The notes under the pieces are model-generated. The model was not told the origin of the DNA and did not search any database. It saw only the letters and a list, made by a program, of their open reading frames with translations. Positions 1 through 6,312 of a DNA stretch of 15,247 nt are shown in pieces. The translations under genes were made by a program, and so were the position numbers. The DNA is taken from the NCBI GenBank assembly GCA_014523665.1, contig JAATVR010000584.1, forward strand, positions 1 to 15,247, written 5' to 3'. The stretch's first letter is position 1. Each line of letters begins with the position of its first letter. The DNA comes from Nitrososphaerales archaeon TH526 (lineage in GTDB: Archaea > Thermoproteota > Nitrososphaeria > Nitrososphaerales > Nitrososphaeraceae).

Positions 1-96
1 TGTCTTCAAATCGTCTGGGACAGTGGCCCACCATTGCTCATAGGTCCTTTTCGCTCCACTCTTGGGTTGCTCACCAAATCCTTTTGGTAATGTCAT
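1..96 (-). CDS. 5' end of an unrecognised gene, cut by the window edge
   Basis: Reading the minus strand from the ATG at 96-94 gives 32 uninterrupted codons that run off the window at base 1. The visible N-terminus begins MTLPKGFGEQPKSG and continues with a KRTYEQWW stretch and a PDDLK stretch. It is hydrophilic, lacks a signal peptide, and has a paired tryptophan. I do not recognise the family. The case for a real gene is a good ATG, a TATA-like box centred about 30 nt upstream (121-130), and sensible codon use over the whole visible length. The product cannot be named without the remainder of the gene. Confidence 0.6.
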   Translation of the reverse strand, partial: MTLPKGFGEQPKSGAKRTYEQWWATVPDDLKT

Positions 97-120
97 ATTG
101 TGAATAATAACAATTCCTGG

Positions 121-130
121 CTTTTTAAGC
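121..130 (-). promoter_or_regulatory. TATA-like box for the truncated gene at 1-96
   Basis: On the minus strand this reads GCTTAAAAAG, close to the archaeal box A. Its centre predicts a transcription start near base 100, leaving a leader of about 4 nt before the ATG at 96. This is a prediction from sequence and spacing only. Confidence 0.45.
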
Positions 131-302
131 GTTTATGTCTAAGTAGATTGGGACGATCACAATAAACACTGCAAATTGACCCTTTTGGATTCAAAATTAG
201 ATCTCATCTCCATGCCTAGTGATCTCCAAGTGTCTACCGACTCTAAATCACTCATTTATTCCAATTTTGAAACTACCATGCAAAAGAATTATTTCACGCA
301 GT

Positions 303-623
303 CTAATCTGACGTAACGAATTTCTTTGAGACCCGGTAACCTACTCCCATTCCAATGAAAAGAGTCAAAAGACCAAGTGACACTGTGATTAGGAGGTCTG
401 CTTTAACGTAATAATACATTAAAAAAGTCACAAGTAATGCTGGGACTGCAATAATTAGCGCAATTAGGCTGCTTACTCCGAACAATCTTGTCTTGCTTAA
501 GGAACCAGATTCGTCATTCCCTCCTCTTCTCATGATCCAAGAACTCCCCTCTATTCTTACCTCAGGGGAGACATGTATTTGTTCATATCCATGAATCACC
601 TGGGAGCGTATATCCCATGCCAA
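303..623 (-). CDS. Small two-helix membrane protein, unrecognised
   Basis: The 106-residue reading frame has a hydrophilic N-terminal half and two hydrophobic stretches near residues 50-72 and 76-95, separated by a short charged turn containing K and D. It ends in a basic tail. The topology is a membrane hairpin with a cytoplasmic or external N-terminal tail. The start used is TTG at 623, supported by a TATA-like box at 655-664 that gives a leader of about 11 nt. An ATG at 533 would give a 76-residue protein containing both helices and is a real alternative. I do not recognise the family and no catalytic motif is visible. It resembles the protein at 941-1294 in architecture, though not clearly in sequence. 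Confidence 0.5.
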   Translation of the reverse strand: MAWDIRSQVIHGYEQIHVSPEVRIEGSSWIMRRGGNDESGSLSKTRLFGVSSLIALIIAVPALLVTFLMYYYVKADLLITVSLGLLTLFIGMGVGYRVSKKFVTSD

Positions 624-654
624 TTTCTAGCCCACTATTTCTTCAGATGGCAAG

Positions 655-664
655 GTATTATTTA
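655..664 (-). promoter_or_regulatory. TATA-like box for the 303-623 gene
   Basis: The minus-strand reading TAAATAATAC is a good match to archaeal box A. The predicted transcription start is near 634, about 11 nt ahead of the TTG at 623. This favours the longer form of the downstream protein over the ATG at 533. Confidence 0.4.
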
Positions 665-907
665 CGAATATTCAATGGTTTTTGGAAAGAGCTTGCGGGG
701 ACAATTTTATTAATTCACAGCATCAAATCCATGCTATCATTATTATCTAGAGGGTAGAGCCAAACCCATTTTAATACAACCAAATCAATATCATGGCATA
801 CTAGACAGAGGCCCTGCTAAATGAGACGATTACTTACTCTTATTTCTTATTTCATACAGAAACGACCCATATCGTCATTGTTCTTTGATTGAAAAAGGAT
901 TTTTACG

Positions 908-916
908 GTTAAATTA
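908..916 (+). promoter_or_regulatory. TATA-like box for the 941-1294 gene
   Basis: GTTAAATTA lies 25-33 nt ahead of the TTG at 941 and predicts a near-leaderless transcript starting around 937-938. It supports the TTG start over the internal ATG at 989. Confidence 0.4.
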
Positions 917-940
917 TCCTTATGCATCATCTTCCGTATA

Positions 941-1294
941 TTGTTCTTAGATAAACTAAGGCGGAAACCTGAAAAAGTTCTAAAGTCAATGTTTATATTT
1001 CATAGGTTGGTGAGAAATTATGATAAGAATTATATGCATTCCCCGCCCTCGAGGATTGTTTTTTCCTATAAGAGTAGTAAAGAAATCTCCCCCGACGATT
1101 TAATAAAATCGCTCTGGCTGAGCACTGCAATGGCCCTGGTCCTTGTTCTACCCCCACTAGCAATTTTTGTTGGAATTCACCACAGCACGGAGGATATCCT
1201 GATTGCCTCACTCATAGGATTTGGGGCCCATTTTGCGATTCTTGCATTCTCAGTTAGGATTTGTTCACAATTGGAAAGGCTATTCCAAGAATGA
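941..1294 (+). CDS. Small two-helix membrane protein, unrecognised
   Basis: This is a 117-residue frame with a basic N-terminal region (residues 1-45, rich in K and R). A hydrophobic helix follows at about 58-79 containing a PP pair, then a short acidic loop (STED), a second helix at about 86-105, and a short polar tail. No signal peptide or catalytic motif is visible. The start is TTG at 941, chosen because of the well-placed box at 908-916; an ATG at 989 (residue 17) is the alternative. Like the product of 303-623 it is a charged-tail plus membrane-hairpin protein. It lies 144 nt upstream of atpC on the same strand, but atpC appears to have its own promoter, so a functional link to ATP synthase is only a guess. 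Confidence 0.5.
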   Translation: MFLDKLRRKPEKVLKSMFIFHRLVRNYDKNYMHSPPSRIVFSYKSSKEISPDDLIKSLWLSTAMALVLVLPPLAIFVGIHHSTEDILIASLIGFGAHFAILAFSVRICSQLERLFQE

Positions 1295-1388
1295 GAGCAG
1301 TAAGGTTCAAGCAAGTTCATCGCTGTTGAAACTGCGGAGACTGTAGCAGTCACCACTCTTTCCACTGATGGAGGGGAGTTTGCTAAAT

Positions 1389-1419
1389 GTTAAAATGAAG
1401 GTCACGGTACCAATATTTA
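1389..1419 (+). promoter_or_regulatory. Promoter region of atpC with two candidate TATA boxes
   Basis: Two AT-rich boxes precede atpC. GTTAAAAT at 1389-1396 would give a leader of about 19 nt. AATATTTA at 1412-1419 would place the transcription start almost on the ATG at 1439. The sequence does not decide between them. Confidence 0.35.
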
Positions 1420-1438
1420 CGGAGACTCTCGAGCTAAA

Positions 1439-2494
1439 ATGAGTACTACTGTAAGTATGCCGAGCAAGATCTTTGGCACAGTGTTATCCCACGGATTGAG
1501 AGGACGTATGTTATCTAAGAATGAGCTTCATACACTTGCTGAATCTAGGGATATAGATGAACTCGTTACGCGAATGAAGAACACCGTATACCTTGATGCA
1601 CTAGCTAAACTCCCAAAGCCCTATACTGCAGAGAAAGCGGAGAGCGCACTTCGCGAGTACCTCGTCAATGTCCACGCTAAATTAGTAAATGTCTCAGGGG
1701 GCTCGGGGATACTGTACGCATACTTTACAAAGTATATCACTTGGAATCTTAAATTGATATTAAAAGGAAAGGCCTTGGGCAAGTCATACGAGGAGCTCTT
1801 ACCGAAAATTAACCTCCGGGCAGAAGAGTTGGTAGGCAGGAGAGATTTGATAGTAAAAGCACTAGTTGCTCAAGACTTCGACGAGGCAGTCTCAGTCCTG
1901 TCTGGAAGTGAATTCTTTGAACAGGCATCCAAAGCGGCTGCAGCTTATAAGGAGAAAGGAGACCTGAGGGTATTTGATATCTATTTGGACCATGTCTTCT
2001 ACAAGACGCTAGATAAAGCCATGAAATCAGAGTCACAAGATCCAGACATAAAGCGGGTAGTCTCAGTTGATATAGATTCGTATAACGTTCTAGCAGTACT
2101 TAGAGGCAAGTATTGGAATTTAAGCTCTCAAGACATAAATGATCTAATTGTAACTACGACTCCAAAGGTCACGAGAGAGACACTACAAAAGCTAATGAAC
2201 GCCGAAAAAATATCCGAAGCGGCTTCAGAGTTAGGAGATACTGTCTATAGAGAAATCATTCCTCAGAATGTAACCGACGATATTGATATCATTATGCAAT
2301 TAGAGGCAGGATTTGAAGGGATTGGGTTGAAACGGGTATTTAGCGCATTTCGATCAGTTTTCAGCGTTGCCATCATGCTCGCAGCATTAAAGCTCATAAT
2401 GATAGAAATAAGGAATCTTTCAGCAATTATTTCTGGTGTTGAGCAAAAGGTATCCCATGATCTAATAGTTTCTAGGCTTGTAACTCCTGAATGA
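1439..2494 (+). CDS. atpC: A-type ATP synthase subunit C
   Basis: AtpC (homologous to vacuolar subunit d and bacterial V-type C) is the funnel-shaped cytoplasmic subunit that joins the central shaft to the proteolipid ring, passing ring rotation to AtpD. The 351 residues match the family's usual length and all-helical composition. Family-typical stretches include TWNLKLILKGK near residues 101-111, IYLDHVFYKTL near 181-191, a DSYNVLAVLRGK stretch in the middle, and EIRNLSAIISG near 323-333 at the C-terminus. The ATG at 1439 is the natural start. The gene stands alone: the next gene is convergent (2581-3177), and the remaining ATP synthase genes begin about 7 kb downstream. In many archaea atpC sits inside the operon next to atpE and atpF, so its separation is notable. 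No frameshift or missing region is seen. Confidence 0.93.
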   Translation: MSTTVSMPSKIFGTVLSHGLRGRMLSKNELHTLAESRDIDELVTRMKNTVYLDALAKLPKPYTAEKAESALREYLVNVHAKLVNVSGGSGILYAYFTKYITWNLKLILKGKALGKSYEELLPKINLRAEELVGRRDLIVKALVAQDFDEAVSVLSGSEFFEQASKAAAAYKEKGDLRVFDIYLDHVFYKTLDKAMKSESQDPDIKRVVSVDIDSYNVLAVLRGKYWNLSSQDINDLIVTTTPKVTRETLQKLMNAEKISEAASELGDTVYREIIPQNVTDDIDIIMQLEAGFEGIGLKRVFSAFRSVFSVAIMLAALKLIMIEIRNLSAIISGVEQKVSHDLIVSRLVTPE

Positions 2495-2580
2495 GCCCTC
2501 GTAGTATAACAATATTGGAGCCTGAATCATCACACATTGTCACACTTGGCTTACTTATCTGCCCTAATTCAACCATTCAC

Positions 2581-3177
2581 TCACTTGCGCAAACGAGTGA
2601 ATAATGGAATTAGTGGATGAGCAAAAGGGACACTTTTTTCACTTTCTCGATTAAAGCCCACCATCACAACCCGGCCCAGCAAGGACATGTGCAGATCTCT
2701 TACAACTTCTTGCTCTTTTAATGGCCCATAAACTTGAAAGAAGTATTTCTCATTGTGAAATGAAATGTGTTGTATGATCGAGTCAGTAATAATAATTGGG
2801 TCCTTATACAATTTTTCTGACGTAGACCTTTCCTTCATTTCTACTGTGATTTGTAGCTGCCGTCTCAAGTATTTGCTTCTTGTAAAATCGGAATCTGTAG
2901 AAAGTGCGTTAGTCTTATACTGGGCGATCGCCTTGTCGAAATCACGCACGGTCTTGCCACATAATTGCAAGATCTGTGCTGTTTCTATCCCAGAAGATAT
3001 CCTTTTCTGCTTCCCAAAAATGTAAAACAGCCCGACGATCTCGTCTTTGGAGATATACGGAAAGTCTTTTTCACCTGCCAAAAATGCCTTGATTCTTTCG
3101 GGAAGGTCTTCTGGAAAAAGCAGACCCATGTGAGAATTGGCAAATGCCGTCAACGTGTTCGTTGAACTGCTTGGCAA
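2581..3177 (-). CDS. Conserved-looking soluble protein of unknown function
   Basis: The product has up to 198 residues, is soluble, and has no membrane segment or signal peptide. The N-terminal third is helical and includes an ISKDEIVGLFYIFGKQKR stretch. A basic middle region (SKYLRRQLQITVEMKER) comes before a C-terminal half with alternating hydrophobic residues that looks like beta structure, ending near FTRLRK. I do not recognise a family, and no metal-binding or catalytic motif stands out. The start is uncertain: TTG at 3177 gives the full length, and ATG at 3129 gives 182 residues beginning MGLLFPEDLPERI. It is divergent from the gene at 3217 across a 39-nt gap and convergent with atpC across 86 nt. 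Codon use and length support a real gene. Confidence 0.65.
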   Translation of the reverse strand: MPSSSTNTLTAFANSHMGLLFPEDLPERIKAFLAGEKDFPYISKDEIVGLFYIFGKQKRISSGIETAQILQLCGKTVRDFDKAIAQYKTNALSTDSDFTRSKYLRRQLQITVEMKERSTSEKLYKDPIIITDSIIQHISFHNEKYFFQVYGPLKEQEVVRDLHMSLLGRVVMVGFNRESEKSVPFAHPLIPLFTRLRK

Positions 3178-3181
3178 ACAC

Positions 3182-3190
3182 GTTTATACA
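3182..3190 (+). promoter_or_regulatory. TATA-like box for the 3217-3534 gene
   Basis: GTTTATACA is centred about 31 nt before the ATG at 3217, predicting a leader of about 5 nt. It sits in the 39-nt divergent gap, so the two flanking genes have very compact, possibly competing promoters. Confidence 0.45.
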
Positions 3191-3216
3191 TTGCCCCATA
3201 TGATACACCTAGAATT

Positions 3217-3534
3217 ATGACTGCAACAAACCCTGAGAATGTTACTGTCCATATAATAGTCCATGGGAGAATGGCCTTATTTGACAAAGTTAAAGATCTC
3301 CTTGGAAAGAAAGGTTTTGACATCCAGAAGATGAAGTTGGCAAGCCTAGAGGAAGCAGGCAAGACAGGGGAATACGTAGCCATGTTGTGGCCTCCATGGG
3401 AACCTAAAGAAATTATCTTAAGTGAGATCACAAATTTACCCGAATCCTCTGATCAGAAGCAACCAGCTACCACAATGGCGATGGGGGCCTGGGCTACAGT
3501 AGGACAGAAAGAGATCTCTAGAATGGAGATTTGA
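3217..3534 (+). CDS. Small soluble protein of unknown function
   Basis: The product has 105 residues. It opens with a probable beta strand (NVTVHIIVHG), then an amphipathic helix (LFDKVKDLLGKKGFD), a second strand or helix region, a central EYVAMLWPPWEPKEI segment, and a C-terminal tail with a low-complexity TTMAMGAWATVGQ stretch. There is no signal peptide or clear membrane helix. The beta-alpha opening resembles small ACT- or ferredoxin-like folds in general outline only; this is not a family assignment. The ATG at 3217 is supported by the box at 3182-3190. The gene is divergent from 2581-3177 and convergent with cbiF, whose stop lies 46 nt away. I do not recognise it. Confidence 0.6.
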   Translation: MTATNPENVTVHIIVHGRMALFDKVKDLLGKKGFDIQKMKLASLEEAGKTGEYVAMLWPPWEPKEIILSEITNLPESSDQKQPATTMAMGAWATVGQKEISRMEI

Positions 3535-3579
3535 AGCATGGATGAGCCTTAGCAGCAGCTCGCCGCCGGCTTCGATCAT

Positions 3580-4386
3580 TTAGCTGTCAAGCTTGGGTTG
3601 AATTGATGCTCTTCTGTAGCCATGGCTGAAATCTGGATCATATACCTTCGAAAATTGGTAACTTGTTGGTTTGACTACATTACCAACAATAAATAACGCA
3701 GTTTTGGTAATACGTGCTCTTTGAGTTTTGTCAGCAATATCAGCCAGATTCCCTGTAATAATGACCTCATCCTCCCAAGTAGCTCTGTAAACAACGGCAG
3801 CCGGCGTCTCAGCGGTATATACTCCCCCTTCCAACAACTGCCTAATTATTTCCTTAATCAAGTGAATACTCAGATAGAAGGCCATGGTTGAACCGTGTGA
3901 TGCAAGATGGGAGATCTTTTCTCTTTCAGGAACAGGAGTCCTGAGCTCTGCTCTCGTAATAATTATTGTCTGAGTATTTCCAGGTAACGTTAGTTCCATA
4001 TTCAAAGATGCAGCCGCTCCCAAAAGGGAAGTAACTCCAGGAATCATTTTACAAGCTATTCCATCTGCCTGTAGCTTATCGACCTGTTCCTTAGTGGCAC
4101 CGTAAATATTCGGATCTCCATCATGCAATCTCATAACAAGTTGACCTGCCAAAGAAGCATCCCTCAATATTTCATAAATTTTTTCTCTGTCTATTACGGA
4201 GGCGTCAAATAAATTTGCATTCTTTTTCGCACATTGGAGTAGTTTTGGGTTTAATAATGAGCCTGAATAAACAATCGTATCCGCCTTGGCCAGCAAATTT
4301 TTTGCTTTCACTGTAATGAGGTCAGGATCCCCGGGACCTGAACCGGCGAAGTAAACAAGAGGTTGGTTTGGTCTCTGCGGGCTCAT
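3580..4386 (-). CDS. cbiF: Precorrin-4/cobalt-precorrin-4 C11-methyltransferase
   Basis: CbiF/CobM transfers a methyl group from S-adenosylmethionine to C11 of the corrin ring in de novo cobalamin synthesis in the cytoplasm. The 268 residues fit the family. Visible hallmarks are the N-terminal glycine-rich loop GSGPGDPDL (about residues 15-23), HDGDPNIYGA (88-97, where many homologues have a serine at residue 89), PGVTSLLGAAA (116-126), and TRAELRTPVPE (144-154), all placed as in tetrapyrrole methylases. The ATG at 4386 overlaps the stop of cbiL in an ATGA arrangement, which implies translational coupling. The gene is last in its minus-strand unit and ends 46 nt from a convergent gene. Whether the substrate carries cobalt (anaerobic route) cannot be read from this gene; the archaeal setting favours the cobalt-precorrin route. 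Confidence 0.93.
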   Translation of the reverse strand: MSPQRPNQPLVYFAGSGPGDPDLITVKAKNLLAKADTIVYSGSLLNPKLLQCAKKNANLFDASVIDREKIYEILRDASLAGQLVMRLHDGDPNIYGATKEQVDKLQADGIACKMIPGVTSLLGAAASLNMELTLPGNTQTIIITRAELRTPVPEREKISHLASHGSTMAFYLSIHLIKEIIRQLLEGGVYTAETPAAVVYRATWEDEVIITGNLADIADKTQRARITKTALFIVGNVVKPTSYQFSKVYDPDFSHGYRRASIQPKLDS

Positions 4387-5102
4387 TTCTTTTTCACAAC
4401 CATTATCGAAAAATACTTTTCTCCTGTCTCGGTTACTTGTTGTAATTCTCGAAGTTGAGAAGTCCTGATTGTTTGTTCATCGATTGAGACGTCCTGAGCT
4501 ATAGTTACCATAGAATCATTACTAAATCCGGCGTGTGGCAACATGTGTATCACCTTGCCGAAATATCTTCCGTCTTTTAGAAAAATTACAGTGTCACAGG
4601 TACTTGCAGTATTTCTTACTCTCTCGATGTCATAGCATGCTGGAATAATGCCCACTGTCTGTTCACCTTCGGCCAGACTCAGTTTCGCCTCGGCTGCAAA
4701 AGAGAACATGGAAGTTATACCGGGAATGATTTCGATCTCTATATCGCTAAAAGTTTCTCTCAACTCCTTAAACACATATGCCCATGTACTATACAATGAT
4801 GGATCCCCAACGGTGAGATAGACCACGTTCTTCCCTGAATAGACCGAATCGGCGATCTCGGAGGCGTTTTTCTTCCAATAGCCTACCAATGATTCTTTGT
4901 CTTTTTTCATCGGAAAGACCAATGTTCTGACAGTTTGGCGTTCCCTATTGATATATCTCTCAACTATCCCAATAGCTATACTCGGTTTTCCCTCCCTCGA
5001 AGTCGGACCAAAAATGATGTCTGCAGCTTTCAATCTGTCCAACGCCTTAATTGTAAGTAGCTCAGGATCTCCAGGCCCGCATCCAATACAAGAAAGCCCC
5101 AT
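4383..5102 (-). CDS. cbiL: Precorrin-2/cobalt-precorrin-2 C20-methyltransferase
   Basis: CbiL/CobI methylates C20 of (cobalt-)precorrin-2, the first methylation committed to corrin rather than siroheme. The 239-residue product has the tetrapyrrole-methylase pattern: GCGPGDPELLT at residues 7-17, FPMKKDK at 63-69, TVGDPSLYST at 97-106, and PGITSMFSFAA at 127-137. The PMKKD segment and the TVGDPSLYST variant are what distinguish C20 methylases from CbiF and CbiH. The ATG at 5102 is preceded by a TATA-like box (5126-5133) at the distance expected for a leaderless message. cbiF follows with a 4-nt overlap, so the two form an operon. Upstream, across 182 nt, is cbiT on the same strand. Confidence 0.92.
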   Translation of the reverse strand: MGLSCIGCGPGDPELLTIKALDRLKAADIIFGPTSREGKPSIAIGIVERYINRERQTVRTLVFPMKKDKESLVGYWKKNASEIADSVYSGKNVVYLTVGDPSLYSTWAYVFKELRETFSDIEIEIIPGITSMFSFAAEAKLSLAEGEQTVGIIPACYDIERVRNTASTCDTVIFLKDGRYFGKVIHMLPHAGFSNDSMVTIAQDVSIDEQTIRTSQLRELQQVTETGEKYFSIMVVKKK

Positions 5103-5125
5103 TTTTCGGAAATGGGCCTTGCAGT

Positions 5126-5133
5126 AATTTAAG
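5126..5133 (-). promoter_or_regulatory. TATA-like box of the cbiL-cbiF operon
   Basis: The minus-strand CTTAAATT is centred about 27 nt upstream of the cbiL ATG at 5102, so transcription should start essentially on the start codon. This indicates that cbiL-cbiF can be transcribed apart from cbiT. Confidence 0.5.
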
Positions 5134-5161
5134 TTACGCTTTGAATTGAAGCAGGTTAATG

Positions 5162-5183
5162 GGTACGGTACGCATATCGGTAC
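5162..5183. repeat. Short GGTAC repeats upstream of the cbiL promoter
   Basis: GGTAC occurs three times in 22 nt (5162-5166, 5167-5171, 5179-5183), the last two within CGGTAC units 12 nt apart. GTAC is itself palindromic, so the arrangement could be read as a direct or an inverted repeat. It lies about 30-55 nt upstream of the cbiL TATA box, where an activator might bind. It is short enough to be chance, and no regulator is known here. Confidence 0.2.
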
Positions 5184-5284
5184 TTTTTCTTAATTCATTC
5201 AAGCGCAATAACGCCTGGGCATCAGATAGATAAAAGAACACAGATGGCTCACATGATAGATATTTTAAGTTAAATGTCATGAAT

Positions 5285-5878
5285 TCAGGACGTAGGTTTG
5301 GTTGCCGAGATTATCAGAACCGGATTTCTTGCCAACATCATAGTCCCTGTCGTCACTTTCCTTGATTTTGAAATTATGACCTGTGTCACATCCACCTCTT
5401 CAAGATTAGCGCCATAAATTGTAGATAATGCCTCACAAGCTGATTCTATCAATATGGTATTAATTACCAACCGTCCATTCTGTTGCAATTTCGATATCCC
5501 CATTTCGATAATCTTTCTTGTATTGCTCCATGTTCCCCCAACAACAATAGAGTTTACCTCTGGAAGCCTTGGAAGCACATCTTGCGCATCAGAGAGTATG
5601 ACCTTGGCCTCAAATCCAAATCGTCTCAAATTCAGCCTTGTTAATTCCACTGCCTTTTCATCAAAATCAATCGCATAAGCTACTCCTCCTCCAATCTGAT
5701 TGCAGATTTCGACAGTCAGGCTACCGCTACCACAGCCAACATCAATAGCGGTAAAGCCTTCCTTCAGCCTCAACTTACTGATCGTTAGGGCCCTGACTTC
5801 TTCCTTTGTAATGGGAACCTGCTCGGATCTTTCGAAAAGCTCGTCAGGGATCCCTGGGGTATCATATTTCCAATGCAA
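5285..5878 (-). CDS. cbiT: Cobalt-precorrin C15-methyltransferase (decarboxylating)
   Basis: CbiT methylates C15 of the corrin intermediate and removes the acetate carboxyl at C12; in many bacteria this activity is the C-terminal half of CobL. The 197 residues match stand-alone archaeal CbiT. The N-terminus carries the family signature TPGIPDELF (about 7-15) and VPITKEEVRAL (21-31). A class I methyltransferase SAM loop DVGCGSGSLTVE follows at 46-57, and an acidic residue (D at about 72) lies at the end of the second strand. The TTG at 5878 is the only start that keeps the conserved N-terminus, because an in-frame stop lies six codons upstream. A TATA-like box at 5906-5914 gives a leader of about 6 nt. 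It precedes cbiL-cbiF on the same strand. Confidence 0.9.
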   Translation of the reverse strand: MHWKYDTPGIPDELFERSEQVPITKEEVRALTISKLRLKEGFTAIDVGCGSGSLTVEICNQIGGGVAYAIDFDEKAVELTRLNLRRFGFEAKVILSDAQDVLPRLPEVNSIVVGGTWSNTRKIIEMGISKLQQNGRLVINTILIESACEALSTIYGANLEEVDVTQVIISKSRKVTTGTMMLARNPVLIISATKPTS

Positions 5879-5905
5879 TTTGCCAGAATTTTGTTAACTC
5901 CCCCA

Positions 5906-5914
5906 TATTTTAAT
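5906..5914 (-). promoter_or_regulatory. TATA-like box of cbiT, overlapping the upstream stop codon
   Basis: The minus-strand ATTAAAATA is centred about 32 nt ahead of the TTG at 5878. It overlaps the stop codon of the upstream EMC6-like gene, so cbiT can be transcribed separately even though the two genes are only 31 nt apart. Confidence 0.45.
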
Positions 5915-6227
5915 GTGCGAGACCTTGATGTAATCCTGTGTAAATAAAGATCATAAACATCAAAAGGAGGAAAATAAAGGGAAAAATGCCGTTTGTTGCA
6001 AGCTTTCTCCTTTGTGGTTTCTGAACAGTTCGGCCAATTTTTCTAGATAGGCCGTACGATAATAAATAAAAGAACAATCCGATGAGTATTACTATCCCTA
6101 TGATTGTCCCTTGGTCAGTACCTGGTACTATGACCAGGCCCGCAATAACCCCTCCAATGACACCAAGTACCGCACGCATGTAATAAATTCTATCAAACAT
6201 GTCTAGTCTATCGACGAGGTACAACAC
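5910..6227 (-). CDS. Three-helix membrane protein, EMC6/Rab5ip-like candidate
   Basis: The product has 105 residues with three predicted membrane helices at about 17-34, 40-60 and 80-98. A short N-terminal helix comes before TM1, and a basic loop (RKIGRTVQKPQRRK) lies between TM2 and TM3. Compared from memory with eukaryotic EMC6 (about 110 residues), the order of features matches: a Y-x-R motif at the start of TM1, small glycines through TM1 (VIGGVIAGLV), a hydrophobic TM2, a basic loop, a G-rich start of TM3, and a C-terminal Y-x-G-x-H pattern (YTGLH here). EMC6 is a core subunit of the membrane-protein insertase alongside the Oxa1-type EMC3, which has archaeal DUF106 relatives. The start is GTG at 6227, with ATG at 6200 as an alternative. 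This is a fold-level suggestion, not a proven homology. The gene is divergent from the NEMF-like gene. Confidence 0.55.
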   Translation of the reverse strand: MLYLVDRLDMFDRIYYMRAVLGVIGGVIAGLVIVPGTDQGTIIGIVILIGLFFYLLSYGLSRKIGRTVQKPQRRKLATNGIFPFIFLLLMFMIFIYTGLHQGLAH

Positions 6228-6253
6228 GATTATTAGAGTCTTGAAGCATCCTG

Positions 6254-6261
6254 GTTTAATT
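6254..6261 (-). promoter_or_regulatory. TATA-like box of the EMC6-like gene
   Basis: The minus-strand AATTAAAC is centred about 30 nt upstream of the GTG at 6227, predicting a leader of about 4 nt and supporting the GTG start. It shares an 85-nt divergent region with the promoter of the NFACT gene. Confidence 0.4.
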
Positions 6262-6283
6262 CCTTACGGTTAGCGTGGAAAAG

Positions 6284-6293
6284 TGTTATAATT
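6284..6293 (+). promoter_or_regulatory. TATA-like box of the NFACT/NEMF gene
   Basis: TGTTATAATT is centred 24-25 nt before the ATG at 6313. That puts the transcription start on this ATG and makes the upstream TTG at 6292 unlikely, because that codon lies within the box itself. Confidence 0.5.
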
Positions 6294-6312
6294 GGTTGCT
6301 GATAGAGTCACG

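Larger units (their letters stand above)
624..940. other. AT-rich intergenic gap between divergent small genes
   Basis: No convincing coding frame, RNA gene or repeat was found in this roughly 317-nt stretch. It holds two promoter-like boxes near its ends. One is on the minus strand at 655-664 (TAAATAATAC), for the gene ending at 303. The other is on the plus strand at 908-916 (GTTAAATTA), for the gene starting at 941. The middle is AT-rich with no obvious hairpin. A small regulatory RNA cannot be ruled out by eye. Confidence 0.5.

Noticed and set aside
2495..2580. A tRNA-like opening (GCCCTCGTAGTATAA) after atpC
   Set aside because: No matching CGAGGGC 3' acceptor strand, no recognisable TpsiC arm and no anticodon stem in the following sequence.
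3550..3575. GC-rich patch with a GCCGGC palindrome between convergent genes, as a bidirectional terminator
   Set aside because: The possible stem is very short, and no T-tract follows on either strand.
6292..6312. Seven-codon N-terminal extension of the NFACT gene from TTG
   Set aside because: The TTG is inside the probable TATA box, and the family N-terminus aligns from the ATG at 6313.
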